64,000 nt of DNA from Methylorubrum salsuginis (GCF_900114375.1 NZ_FOSV01000019.1:1-64000), one strand, 5' to 3'. Numbered from the stretch's first letter, positions 19,697 through 28,486 are shown. A program made the numbers and translations. Notes: generated by a model from the letters alone, not told the origin.

Positions 19697-20527
19697 ATGA
19701 TCGCTCCGTGCCGTCTCGCCCTCGCGGCGACCGTTCTCGCTTGTGCCGCGCCCGGCCTCGCCCGTGCCGCGGACCTGTTGCCCCCGCCGCCTCCGCCCCC
19801 GGCGGTGGCCCCGGTCGAGATCGGCAGCGGCTGGTACCTGCGCGGCGACTTCACGCAGAGCTGGTTCGCCGATCCGAAGGATGCAGTCCCGGCCGGTCCC
19901 GGCATCAACCCCCTTCTCGATCTGCGGATGACCCCGGCGAGCGGTTACGGCGGCGGTATCGGCTACCGCGTCTTCCCCTGGCTGCGCATCGACGCGACGA
20001 TCGACCAGCGCGGCCCCTCTGATTTTCGCGCCCTCTCGTCGGGCACGGGCTTCGTCACCGGCTACAACGTCGAGGCCGGCAAGATTGACGTGCTGACCGG
20101 CCTCGTGAACGTCTATGCCGATCTCGGCACGTGGTACGGCTTCACGCCTTACATCGGCGGCGGCATCGGCTTCGCCGACAAGGCGATGCGCCGCAACTAC
20201 ACGCAGACGACCTGCTTCGAAGTCGGATGCGATGGCATCGAAGGCTCGGCCCCCGGCCCGCGCGATGTCGTGCCCCGCGCCAACCGCTCCGTCGCCAGCT
20301 TCGCCTGGGCGCTCACGGCGGGCCTGTCCTACGACATCGGCGCGGGCTTCACGCTCGATGCCGCCTATCGCTACGTCGATCTCGGCCGCGCCAAGAGCGG
20401 CCTGGACGCCTTCGGCTACAACACCCGCGTGAAGGATCTCGCCGCCAACGAGTTCCGCATCGGCCTGCGCTACAATTTCTCGAACTTTTTCGCCCCTGGG
20501 GCCGCGCCCGATCCCTACGGCAACTGA
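19697..20527 (+). CDS. outer-membrane beta-barrel protein, paralog 2
   Basis: A 276-residue protein of the same design as the preceding gene: signal peptide ending GLARAA, the same ADLLPPPPPPP spacer, the first strand GSGWYLRGDFTQSWF and the final strand EFRIGLRYNFSNFF. The inner strands (GGGIGYRVFPWLRIDATIDQ, LVNVYADLGTWYGFTPYIGG) line up with those of the first copy, so the pair arose by tandem duplication and then diverged. A strong terminator lies between them, so they are transcribed separately. Confidence 0.87.
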   Translation: MIAPCRLALAATVLACAAPGLARAADLLPPPPPPPAVAPVEIGSGWYLRGDFTQSWFADPKDAVPAGPGINPLLDLRMTPASGYGGGIGYRVFPWLRIDATIDQRGPSDFRALSSGTGFVTGYNVEAGKIDVLTGLVNVYADLGTWYGFTPYIGGGIGFADKAMRRNYTQTTCFEVGCDGIEGSAPGPRDVVPRANRSVASFAWALTAGLSYDIGAGFTLDAAYRYVDLGRAKSGLDAFGYNTRVKDLAANEFRIGLRYNFSNFFAPGAAPDPYGN

Positions 20528-20579
20528 GACAGCCTGCGCAGCGGGTGCGAGACCCGAAAAATTTGGGTAGAGGGGCGGC

Positions 20580-21929
20580 ATGAGTGCCGCTCCCCTCGTC
20601 CGCTTCGCCCCCTCGCCGACGGGCTTCCTCCATATCGGCAATGCCCGCCCGGCGCTCCTCAACGCGCTCTACGCCCGGCGCCACGGCGGGCGTTTCCTGC
20701 TGCGGCTCGACGACACCGACCGGGAGCGCTCGACCCGGGAATTCGCCCAAGCGGTCGAGACCGATCTCGCCTGGCTCGGGGTCAACCCCGACCTGTTCTT
20801 CCGCCAGAGCGACCGCACCGCCCTCTACGACGCGGCCGCGGCGCGCCTGAAGGCGGCGGGGCGGCTCTATGCCTGCTACGAAACGCAAGAGGAGCTGGAG
20901 CGCCGCCGCAAGCGCCAGCTCGGCCGCGGCCAGCCGCCGGTCTACGACCGCGCCGCCCTGAGCCTCACCGATTCCGACCGCGCCGCCCTGGAGGCCGAGG
21001 GCCGGCGCCCGCATTGGCGCTTCCTGCTCGACCACCGCGTCGTCGCCTGGACCGACCTCGTGCGCGGCGACAGCCACGTCGATTGCGCCTCCCTGTCCGA
21101 CCCCGTGCTGGTGCGGGCCGACGGCAGCTACCTCTACACGTTGCCCTCCGTGGTGGACGACGCCGAGACCGGCGTCACGCACGTGATCCGCGGCGAGGAC
21201 CACGTCACCAACACCGGCGTGCAGGTGCAGCTGTTCGAGGCGCTCGGCGCACCCGTGCCGGCCTTCGGCCACCACAACCTGCTGACCACGGCGGACGGGG
21301 AGGGGCTGTCGAAGCGCCTCGGCCATCTCTCGCTGCGCTCGCTGCGCGAGGCCGGCTACGAGCCGGCGGCCGTGCGTTCGCTGGCGGTGCTGACCGGTTC
21401 GGCGGAGGCCGTGCGCCCGGTCGCCTCCCTCGACGAGTTGGCGACGCTGACCGACCTCGCCCACCTTTCCCGGGCGCCTGCCCGGTTCGACCCGACCGAA
21501 CTCGACGGCCTCAACGCCCGGCTCGTCCACGACATGCCCTTCGCTGAAGCGCGCGAGCGCCTGACGGCCCTCGGGGTGCCGGAGGAAATTTCCGAAACAT
21601 TCTGGCTCGCGGTGCGGGCCAACCTCGCCCGCGTGAGCGAGGCCGCCGATTGGTGGCGCGTGGTGAACGGCCCGGTCACCCCGGTGATCCAAGACCCCGC
21701 CTTCATCGCGCAAGCCGCCCGCCTGCTCCCCGAGGGCCCTTTCGGCCCCACTACGTGGAAGGCCTGGACCGACGCCGTGAAGGCCGCCACCGGGGCGAAG
21801 GGGAAGGCGCTGTTCATGCCGCTGCGGCTGGCGCTGACGGGGTTGGAGCATGGGCCCGATCTGGCGGGATTGCTGCCGTTGATCGGGCGGGAGCGTGCGC
21901 TGGAGCGGTTGGAGGGACAGGTGGCGTGA
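20580..21929 (+). CDS. gltX: glutamate--tRNA ligase, second type (GluRS2)
   Basis: A 449-residue class I aminoacyl-tRNA synthetase. The HIGH-like motif is [20 protein letters not shown] near residue 18, and the KMSKS-like motif is [16 protein letters not shown] near residue 240. Many alphaproteobacteria carry two GluRS; this one has the shorter, GluRS2-like build. One of the two often misacylates tRNA-Gln for the GatCAB amidotransferase, but which role this copy has cannot be seen here. The ATG at 20580 follows AGAGGGGCGGC. It lies 52 bases after the second barrel gene. Confidence 0.9.
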   Translation: MSAAPLVRFAPSPTGFLHIGNARPALLNALYARRHGGRFLLRLDDTDRERSTREFAQAVETDLAWLGVNPDLFFRQSDRTALYDAAAARLKAAGRLYACYETQEELERRRKRQLGRGQPPVYDRAALSLTDSDRAALEAEGRRPHWRFLLDHRVVAWTDLVRGDSHVDCASLSDPVLVRADGSYLYTLPSVVDDAETGVTHVIRGEDHVTNTGVQVQLFEALGAPVPAFGHHNLLTTADGEGLSKRLGHLSLRSLREAGYEPAAVRSLAVLTGSAEAVRPVASLDELATLTDLAHLSRAPARFDPTELDGLNARLVHDMPFAEARERLTALGVPEEISETFWLAVRANLARVSEAADWWRVVNGPVTPVIQDPAFIAQAARLLPEGPFGPTTWKAWTDAVKAATGAKGKALFMPLRLALTGLEHGPDLAGLLPLIGRERALERLEGQVA

Positions 21930-21974
21930 GAGTTTCGAGTTACGCGCATAAGCGCGCATTATGGAACTGAATGT

Positions 21975-22589
21975 CTACTCACTTTCCGGATCGGGTAACA
22001 TCCCCTGAAATCCGATCCAATGCTCTTCGATAGACCAAAGAGGTTTTCCATTAGAAAAATTTCTAATTTCCGATATCACTTCTTCGTATTTTTCGCTGTC
22101 GAAATTCGACCAGCCAATAGATGCATATTTACGCCAGCGATTTGCGGAACGCTTTCTGTTCGATGAGGCAGGCTTAGTGTGATTGGCAAGTGACATCAAT
22201 AAAAGCTTATCTACGGGCGGATGCACATTCTTCGCCCTCGCACATCCCTCTAGGGTAGGCGCAACGATTACGAGGGCCGCTTTTAAGTAGACATTGATAA
22301 GCTTGGCTGCAACGCCGTGCGTGACACAATTCTCCCTACCGCCTACGAGTTTAAGCTTGGCCTCTTCAATAATATCTTTACGCCATTTTCTGTGAAGAGA
22401 ATCAAATTCGTCAGGCTCGCTTGGGGTATTTCCCATATCAGCTGCGTATTCTGGAATATCTGTAATTTCGAGCAGCCTTCTCCCATCTTCTACTGTAAAG
22501 CGGTGCCCTTTGGCTACAGATGCACGTCCCGCAGCCCACGCCGCAAAACGATGACGATGCTCTACTAATGTGTATGCCATTGTCATCAT
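21975..22589 (-). CDS. AT-rich hypothetical protein
   Basis: A 204-residue soluble, mostly helical protein of unknown function. Recognisable blocks are YTLVEHRHRFAAWAAGRAS at the N-terminus, THGVAAKLINVYLKAALVI and NVHPPVDKLLL in the middle, and WSNFDSEKYEEVISEIRNF with WSIEEHWIG at the end. The same order occurs in scattered uncharacterised bacterial proteins, from recall. Base composition is far more AT-rich than the flanking genes and many codons are rare for this genome, so it was very likely acquired. Three candidate ATGs lie at 22589, 22586 and 22580. It is convergent with gltX. Confidence 0.65.
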   Translation of the reverse strand: MMTMAYTLVEHRHRFAAWAAGRASVAKGHRFTVEDGRRLLEITDIPEYAADMGNTPSEPDEFDSLHRKWRKDIIEEAKLKLVGGRENCVTHGVAAKLINVYLKAALVIVAPTLEGCARAKNVHPPVDKLLLMSLANHTKPASSNRKRSANRWRKYASIGWSNFDSEKYEEVISEIRNFSNGKPLWSIEEHWIGFQGMLPDPESE

Positions 22590-22761
22590 TCATAGAAAAA
22601 TAATGCTCTCTTATTACTGTCAGATAAGTGTCGAGCATGCAATGGCCCACTTACGTGCAGACATCAAGAATTTTGCACAGCATTAAAATGTCAGTATGTC
22701 ATAGGCTTAGCTAGTGCAAAAGTCGCGTGCGGAAGTGCCGAGACAAGCGCCTCATGTCACT
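22590..22761. other. AT-rich flank of the acquired gene
   Basis: This 170-base gap carries the probable promoter of the minus-strand orphan gene and is AT-rich like it (for example tttgcacagcattaaaatgtcagtatgtcatag). The composition changes back to the genome norm near 22800, inside the C-terminal end of the methyltransferase gene. I see no tRNA, integrase or direct repeat marking an insertion site. Confidence 0.4.
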
Positions 22762-23532
22762 CTATCCAACCTCCGATTCGACCATAATTACATCCACAAA
22801 AAAACTCCCATCGGCCTCAACCCCAAAATGCTCCCGCACTGCCTCCGGCGCCCCTTCCTGCAACGCCCGGATCACCACGACACTCGCCGCCGGCGTCCCC
22901 ATCCGCGCGACCCAGCTTGCAAACTCCATCCGCACCCGCCACCGCTGCACCGCCCCCGGTACGAAACCAGCCTCCGTCAGCATCGCACGCCACTCCGCCT
23001 CGCCGTAGTCGCGGACATGGGAGGGGTCGCGCAGGAGTTCCCAGGCCTGAAGGTGGGTGTCGAGCAGGGGCGGGCCGGGGTGGATGACATCGACGAGGCC
23101 GAGGCGGCCGCCGGGTTTGAGCACGCGGTGGGCTTCGCGCAGCGCCGTCGGCACGTCGGCCCAGTGGTGGGCGCTGTAGCGGGTGAGCACCCGGTCGAAG
23201 GCGGCGTCGGGGAAGGGGAGGGCCTCGACCGCGGCGCGGCGCGTGTCGAGGTTGGTCAGGCCGCGCCGGGCGGCCTCCGCTGCAACCGCGTCGAGCATCG
23301 CCTGCGACAGGTCGAGGGCGGTCACCGCGCGGACATGCGGGGCGACCGCATAGCTGACATGGCCGCCGCCGCAGCCGAGATCGAGCACGCGGGCGTGGGG
23401 CACGTCGCGGCAGAGGGCGGCGAGCGCGTCGAGGTCGGCGCCCGCCGCGTGGACGGCGCTGGCGACGTAGTCGGCGGCTCGGGCGCCGAACTGGCGATCG
23501 ACCTGGGATTCGTGAGTGTCGGATGCGCTCAT
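22762..23532 (-). CDS. class I SAM-dependent methyltransferase (UbiE-like)
   Basis: A 256-residue methyltransferase. Motif I is VLDLGCGGGHVSYAV (about 49-63), followed by VTALDLSQAMLDAV, the post-I acid loop ALPFPDAAFDRVLTRYSAHH and the motif LREAHRVLKPGGRLGLVDV. The first half resembles ubiquinone/menaquinone methyltransferases and small-molecule methyltransferases of the same superfamily. The substrate is unknown. It lies 7 bases downstream of an MFS exporter gene on the same strand, which hints that the pair modifies and exports a small molecule. The last part of the gene is more AT-rich, near the border with the acquired gene. Confidence 0.85.
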   Translation of the reverse strand: MSASDTHESQVDRQFGARAADYVASAVHAAGADLDALAALCRDVPHARVLDLGCGGGHVSYAVAPHVRAVTALDLSQAMLDAVAAEAARRGLTNLDTRRAAVEALPFPDAAFDRVLTRYSAHHWADVPTALREAHRVLKPGGRLGLVDVIHPGPPLLDTHLQAWELLRDPSHVRDYGEAEWRAMLTEAGFVPGAVQRWRVRMEFASWVARMGTPAASVVVIRALQEGAPEAVREHFGVEADGSFFVDVIMVESEVG

Positions 23533-23539
23533 GGCGGCC

Positions 23540-24748
23540 TCAACTCAGCGGCAGCGGCGGCAGGCGGGTCAAGCGAAGGGCGACCAGCAGGGCAGCGACG
23601 TAGAGACTCGCAAAAAAGCCGGCCACACCGCCCCAGCCGTAATGCAGGAAGAACCAGCCCCCGGCCGTGCCGAGCAGGGACGAGCCAAGATAATATAGGC
23701 AGAGATAGATCGCCGAAGCCTGGGCCCGGTCGCGCGACGCGCGCCGCCCGACCCAGCTCGACGCCACGGAGTGGGCGCCAAAAAAACTCACCGTGACGAC
23801 GACGATGCCGAGGATGATGAGAATCAGGTTCTCGGCCAGGGTCAGGGCAATGCCGGCGAGCCCGAGCAGGATGGCGAGCCACAACACCTTGCGCCGCCCG
23901 AGCAGGCTCGCGACATGGCCGGTGAGCGCCGAACTGGCGGTGCCGGCGAGGTAGACCACGAAGATCAGGCCGATCGCCGTCTGGCTCAGTGAGTAGGGCG
24001 GATCGAGCAGGCGGAAGCCGATATAATTGTAGACGCAGACGAACCCGCCCATCAGCAGGAACGGCGTCACGAATAGCCACGGCAGACCGGCATCCGAGAA
24101 ATGGTGGGTGAAGGTGCCCGGCACCTCGCGCCAGCGCATCCGGTGCGCCTGGAATCTTTGGGAGGCCGGCAGGCCGAACTGGAAGGCGACGGCCGCAAAC
24201 AGCGCCAGAACCCCGATGGTGCCAAGCCCCCAGCGCCAGGACGCATGGTCGGCGATGATTCCGGCGAGCAGCCGCCCGACCATGCCGCCCAGCGCGTTGC
24301 CGCCGATCAAGAGCCCCATCGACAGGCCGATGGCGCGTCCGTGCATCTCCTCGCTCAAGTAGGCCATCGCCACCGCGGGCAGGCCGCTGGCGGCGAGCCC
24401 CGTGAGCGCGCGTAAGGCCAGGAAGCCGTGCCAGTCGGGCATCAGCACCGCGGCGATGGTGAGGAGCGCCGAGGCGAAGAGCGAGGCCGTCATCACCGGC
24501 TTGCGACCGAAGACCTCCGAGAGCGGGCTGACGACGAGGAGCGCGATGGCGAGCGTTGCGCAGGGCAGCGACAGGGCGAGGCTGCTCTCGGCGGGCGAGA
24601 CGGAAAAGTTGTCGGCGAAGACGGGGAGGAGGGGCTGCACCCCGTAGAGGACGGCGAAGGTGGAAAAGCCGGCGGCGAACAAGGCCAGCGTGGCCCGGCG
24701 AAAGGCCGGCGTGCCGGCTTCGATCAACCGGTCGCTGGCGTCATCCAT
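23540..24748 (-). CDS. MFS transporter (YnfM-like)
   Basis: A 402-residue major facilitator with twelve predicted helices. Loop 2-3 carries VVSPLSEVFGRKPVMTA, the MFS signature (G-x-x-x-D-R-x-G-R/K-x form), with a second copy around GHVASLLGRRKVLWLA. Start and helices (FAAGFSTFAVLYGVQPLLPV) resemble YnfM-type drug/arabinose exporters. A GTG or ATG choice is not in question: the ATG is at 24748. The methyltransferase follows after 7 bases. The gene begins just beside the second composite repeat, which may contain or replace its promoter. Confidence 0.85.
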   Translation of the reverse strand: MDDASDRLIEAGTPAFRRATLALFAAGFSTFAVLYGVQPLLPVFADNFSVSPAESSLALSLPCATLAIALLVVSPLSEVFGRKPVMTASLFASALLTIAAVLMPDWHGFLALRALTGLAASGLPAVAMAYLSEEMHGRAIGLSMGLLIGGNALGGMVGRLLAGIIADHASWRWGLGTIGVLALFAAVAFQFGLPASQRFQAHRMRWREVPGTFTHHFSDAGLPWLFVTPFLLMGGFVCVYNYIGFRLLDPPYSLSQTAIGLIFVVYLAGTASSALTGHVASLLGRRKVLWLAILLGLAGIALTLAENLILIILGIVVVTVSFFGAHSVASSWVGRRASRDRAQASAIYLCLYYLGSSLLGTAGGWFFLHYGWGGVAGFFASLYVAALLVALRLTRLPPLPLS

Positions 24749-24772
24749 GGTGCCGAATCCTCAACGCAAAAA

Positions 24773-24931
24773 ACCCTCCCCCCTCCGCGGGGGCGGGTGG
24801 GCCCCCGAAGGGGGTCGGGAGAGGGGAGAGCGGATGCCGCTCGGCCGCCGTCGAAGGTGAATTCGCCGGAAGCGTCGCTCCCCTCTCCCGCCTGCCCCGC
24901 AGGCACCCTCCCCCGCAGAGGGGGGAGGGTC
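24773..24931. repeat. composite palindromic intergenic repeat, copy 2
   Basis: This relative of the element at 7204-7356 shares the modules ccctcccccctc, gggagagggga, tcgctcccctctcccg and cctcccccgcagaggggggag. Left and right halves form one large inverted repeat with arms of about 50 bases around a 50-base centre. It lies between the divergent-facing MFS start and the OmpA-family stop. Both copies are intergenic and palindromic, as expected of a dispersed non-autonomous element. Confidence 0.65.
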
Positions 24932-24947
24932 AAGGCAGGGCGTTCCG

Positions 24948-27335
24948 CTACTGCGGGGGCGCCGATTGCTGCTGCTGGTCCGCCTGCTGCTGGAGCAGCG
25001 GGGTGATGCGGCGGACCGTGACGCGGCGGTTCTCGCGGTTGGCCTCCTGCGTATTCACCTTCAGGTACTGCTCGCCGTAGCCCTGCGTGGTCAGGTTCTC
25101 CGGCGGTACCTGGAAGTTCTGCGTCAGCACCGCGGCGACCGACTGAGCGCGACGGTCGGAGAGCGACAGGTTGTCGACCTCCGCGCCGACCGCGTCGGTG
25201 TAACCCTCGATCAGGAACACCTCCTGCGGATTGGCCTTGACCGCCTGGTTGATCGCCGCCGCGATGGTCGAGAGGCGCTGGGCCTGATCGGGCGTCACGG
25301 TGAACGAGCCGGTGTCGAACGTGATCGTGTTGATGTCGACGGACGGCATCCGAGCGCGCAGCTGCGGCGAGTAGCGCACCTGATCCAGGGTGTAGCGGCG
25401 ATCCACCGGCACCACCGGCGGGGCGGACAGCGCCTGATAGACCGTGCGCTCGTCGGCCCGCTCGTAATCGACGATGTAGCGATCACGCGGAATGCGGATG
25501 TCCGGCGGCGGCAGATCGACGACATCCTCGTAGATCGGCCTCGGGGCGCCGCCATAGGCATTGTTGATGAGGAACACCTCGCGCCCGTCGCTGTAGCGGC
25601 GGGAGCGACGCAGCAGGCGCCCGTCATCGTCCACCACGGTGACGATCTGGCCGCCGAGCGGGCTGTCGACGTAGCTGTAGATCTCGCCGCCGCGACGCTC
25701 GCTGCGATAGCCGCGGTCACCGTAGATCGTGCGGAAGCGCTCGTTCTCGTCGTGGCGGATGAAGTAGCCGTCGCGGTCGCGCACGATGATGCGGCCCGGC
25801 TCGCGGTAATAGGTGCGGCCATCCACGTCGTATTCGCGGCGGTCGCGCCGGATCGTGTCGTAGTCGCGGATCCGATAGTCGTCGTCGCGGAAGCCGCCGG
25901 GGATGTAGGCCGGCGTGCCGGGCACATTGAACCGGTCACGGCCACCGCCGCCACCGTAGCGGTCGTCGCGCCGGTCGTCCCTGCCGTAGCGGTCGTCCCG
26001 GTCACGGCCGTCGCGGCCATAGCGGTCGTCCCGGTCACGTCCGTCCCGACCGAAGCGGTCGTCACGGTCGCGTCCGTCGCGGCGGTCGCCGTCGAGGCCG
26101 TTCGGCTGATAGCCCGGCTGGCCGGGCTGGAGCGCACCGGGGGCGCCGGGCGGCGGCGTGCCGACACCGGGCTGACCCGGCTGCTGCGCGTTCGGCGGGG
26201 TGCCGGGCGGCTGCACAGGACGACCGGGGACGCCGGGCTGCTGGTTGGGCGCCACGGGGCGGCCGGGCACGCCCGGTTGCTGGTTCGGCGGCGTCGCCGG
26301 GTTCGCGCCGGGCTGACCCGGACGGCCGGGCTGGTCGGCGTTGGGCGGCGTGCCGGGCGGCTGGACCGGACGGCCGGGGACGCCGGGGCGCTGGTTCGGC
26401 GGCGTATCGGCATCGCGGCCCCCGCGGGCGGGACCGTCACGGTCGGGCTTGCCGTCGCCGTCACGGTCGGGCTTGGCCGCATCGGGTTTGGCCGGCGTGT
26501 CGCGGCCGGGGCGGTTCGGGCCGTCGCGATCCGGGCGGCCGGGCGCGTCGGGACGGTCGGCATCGCGTCCGCCGCGGGCCGGGGGCTGGTCGGGCTTGCC
26601 GGGGGCATCCTTGCCGGGGGCATCGCGACCGGCGGGGCCGGGGCGGTCCGGCGTCGCGTCGCGGCCGGGGCGCGCCGGATTGTCCGGGCGACCGGGGGCA
26701 TCGGGGCGATCGGCATCGCGGCCGCCGCGGGCGGGCGGGGTCGGCTTGTCGGGACGATCCGGGGTGGCGTCGCGGCCCGGACGGGCCGGCGGAGCGTCGC
26801 GGTCCGGCGTCGGCGCGCGGTCGCGGGCGGCCGGCGGGGTCGGACGGTCGGGGCGATCCGGCGCGTCGCGGTCGGGACGCGCGGGACGATCCGGACGCTC
26901 AGGGCGATCCGGCCTTTCGGGACGGTCCGGCCGCTCGCGGGCGGCCGGCGGGGCCGCGCGCTCGGCGGGCGCAGGCCGCTCGGGACGGTCAGGCCGCTCG
27001 GGACGATCCGGTCGCTCGCGACCGCCGCCCGGCCCACCGGGGCCGCCTCGCTCCATGCCGCCGGGGGGGGCGCCACGTTCGGGGCCGCCCCGCTCCGGTC
27101 CGCCGCGACCGCCGCCGGGCCCGCCCGGTCCACCACGCTCCATGCCCCCGGGACCGCCGGGGCCGCCCGGCCCACCGCGGCCGCCACCGGGACCGCCCGG
27201 CCCCTCGGGATCGCGCTGCGCCAGCTCGATCCGCCCGTTGGCGGACTCGCCGAGCGAGCGGGCGAAGGATAGGTCTGACAGGAGAAGAGCCGGCAGAATC
27301 GTACCGGTCAGGAGCAGGGAGCGGGTGATCCGCAT
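24948..27335 (-). CDS. OmpA-family protein with very long low-complexity region
   Basis: A 795-residue exported protein. A signal peptide (RSLLLTGTILPALLLSDLSFA) is followed by a Gly/Pro/Arg-rich segment (GGPGGGRGGPERGG), a DRPERPDRPERP-type repeat, a proline-rich segment with repeated PGVPGRPVQPPGTPPNA, and a GRDGRDRDDRYGRD repeat. After it comes a compact Arg/Tyr/Asp-rich domain (YRIRDYDTIRRDRREYD) and a C-terminal OmpA domain with FLIEGYTDAVGAEVDNLSLS and NRENRRVTVRRI, which binds peptidoglycan. The 26 residues before the ATG at 27335 have no signal-peptide character. A stress-type promoter candidate lies upstream. Confidence 0.88.
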   Translation of the reverse strand: MRITRSLLLTGTILPALLLSDLSFARSLGESANGRIELAQRDPEGPGGPGGGRGGPGGPGGPGGMERGGPGGPGGGRGGPERGGPERGAPPGGMERGGPGGPGGGRERPDRPERPDRPERPAPAERAAPPAARERPDRPERPDRPERPDRPARPDRDAPDRPDRPTPPAARDRAPTPDRDAPPARPGRDATPDRPDKPTPPARGGRDADRPDAPGRPDNPARPGRDATPDRPGPAGRDAPGKDAPGKPDQPPARGGRDADRPDAPGRPDRDGPNRPGRDTPAKPDAAKPDRDGDGKPDRDGPARGGRDADTPPNQRPGVPGRPVQPPGTPPNADQPGRPGQPGANPATPPNQQPGVPGRPVAPNQQPGVPGRPVQPPGTPPNAQQPGQPGVGTPPPGAPGALQPGQPGYQPNGLDGDRRDGRDRDDRFGRDGRDRDDRYGRDGRDRDDRYGRDDRRDDRYGGGGGRDRFNVPGTPAYIPGGFRDDDYRIRDYDTIRRDRREYDVDGRTYYREPGRIIVRDRDGYFIRHDENERFRTIYGDRGYRSERRGGEIYSYVDSPLGGQIVTVVDDDGRLLRRSRRYSDGREVFLINNAYGGAPRPIYEDVVDLPPPDIRIPRDRYIVDYERADERTVYQALSAPPVVPVDRRYTLDQVRYSPQLRARMPSVDINTITFDTGSFTVTPDQAQRLSTIAAAINQAVKANPQEVFLIEGYTDAVGAEVDNLSLSDRRAQSVAAVLTQNFQVPPENLTTQGYGEQYLKVNTQEANRENRRVTVRRITPLLQQQADQQQQSAPPQ

Positions 27336-27371
27336 GTAGGACGGCCTCGTGTAACGCGATCGGCGGTTCCG

Positions 27372-27396
27372 AACATTGTCGGGCCGATATGGTTCC
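27372..27396 (-). promoter_or_regulatory. candidate EcfG-type stress promoter of the OmpA-family gene
   Basis: On the minus strand GGAAC (27396-27392) is followed after 16 bases by TGTT (27375-27372). The EcfG consensus in Methylobacterium is GGAAC-N16/17-cGTT. The -10 half lies about 37 bases before the ATG, a suitable distance. The mismatch at the degenerate first base of the -10 makes this a weaker match than the one at 57058-57084. Confidence 0.35.
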
Positions 27397-27484
27397 CGAT
27401 CACGAGACGTCAAATTTCCAATCGAGGCGGGTTCTCAACTTCGATCCGGCGCGTCTTACCGAATCGAACCGGCCGGAACCATTC

Positions 27485-28486
27485 TCACGGCGCGGCCGGA
27501 ACCGGCACCAAGCCCGGGACGATCACGCGGATCGCGCTGCTGCGGGTCTCACCCGTCGAGCCGGTGGCCTCCGCCACGGCGGCGTCCGGCGGCGTCGTGG
27601 CGACGCCCTCGCGGTTGGCGGCGTCGGCGGCGAGCGAGGCCGCGGTCTTGTCGGCGCGACCGACCAGGGTGAGGCGCACCTTCGGCGCCCGCGACAGCCG
27701 CTCGGCGGTCAGCGGCGTGACGAAGATGTCGCCCTTGTGCCGCACCAGCATGCTCTCGGCCTTGGCGAGCGACTGCGCCCAGCTCTGCCCCTCCTTCTTG
27801 CAGGAGCAGTTCGGCACGAAGCTCGTGCGGAACTTGAACGCCGTCGGCGTCGCCGTGTAGGCGCGGCTGCCCTTGAGCGTCGCGGCGTATTTGAGCGCAT
27901 CGTCGCCGTGCGGCATCGAATAGGCGAGTGACTCGGTGCCGGGGCAGAGCGCCTGACACATTTCGTCGGCGCCCTCGCGCCCGTCCGGCAGGTTGGCCAT
28001 GGGGAAGTACGAGCCGTCGCAGGTCTTGACGCAGATCACCTGGGGGCCGCCCCGCGCGGTCTGGCCGCCGTTGAGGCGCGCCTCCTGGCCGGTCTCGGGC
28101 ATCACGCCGGAGCAGGCGCTCGACACCGCAGCCACGAGCTGGCGGCGGCGGGCGGCCACCACCTCGCCGTCGCCGCCGCCATAGGTGGCGTTGAGCGAGC
28201 GGATGCGGGCCTCGACCGCGCCGCATTGCGGCGGCCGGGTGTCGAAGAACAGGAACCGGCCGCCCTCGCAATTGAGGCTGCGATAATAGGCCTCCAGCCG
28301 CGTCACCTCGCTCTGGAGCGCCGCGGCCGTGGAGGCGCTGGCGTTCAGGTTGGCGAGCTCGGTCTTGTAGCGCTGGCAGGCCCAGACATCGCCGGCGGAG
28401 GCGGCACCTCCTTGAGCGAGGACGAGGCCTGCGGCCGCGGCGAGGGCGGCGAAGGCACGGCGAAGCTGCGGTCCGATCAGCGGCAT
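27485..28486 (-). CDS. DUF2865-family secreted protein
   Basis: A 333-residue exported protein with a signal peptide (AALAAAAGLVLAQGGAASA). It contains paired cysteines through the middle, including YRSLNCEGGRFLFFDT, PQCGAVEARI, VICVKTCDGSYFPMAN and DEMCQALCPGTE, followed by SFVPNCSCKK and a long C-terminal tail. This pattern fits DUF2865, a family of unknown role in Hyphomicrobiales; I recognise it from recall. The OmpA-family gene lies about 150 bases downstream on the same strand and has its own promoter candidate. Confidence 0.8.
   Translation of the reverse strand: MPLIGPQLRRAFAALAAAAGLVLAQGGAASAGDVWACQRYKTELANLNASASTAAALQSEVTRLEAYYRSLNCEGGRFLFFDTRPPQCGAVEARIRSLNATYGGGDGEVVAARRRQLVAAVSSACSGVMPETGQEARLNGGQTARGGPQVICVKTCDGSYFPMANLPDGREGADEMCQALCPGTESLAYSMPHGDDALKYAATLKGSRAYTATPTAFKFRTSFVPNCSCKKEGQSWAQSLAKAESMLVRHKGDIFVTPLTAERLSRAPKVRLTLVGRADKTAASLAADAANREGVATTPPDAAVAEATGSTGETRSSAIRVIVPGLVPVPAAP

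Noticed and set aside
26000-27200. Regularly spaced short repeats resembling a CRISPR array
   Set aside because: The repeats are in-frame codon repeats of low-complexity protein sequence (DRPERP, DRDDRYGR) with no separate unique spacers and no cas genes.
24966-27272. A 768-codon open frame on the + strand opposite the OmpA-family gene
   Set aside because: It is a by-product of the GC-rich repeats on the other strand: its protein is Val/Gly/Arg/Ala-rich without any domain, while the minus-strand frame has a signal peptide and an OmpA domain.
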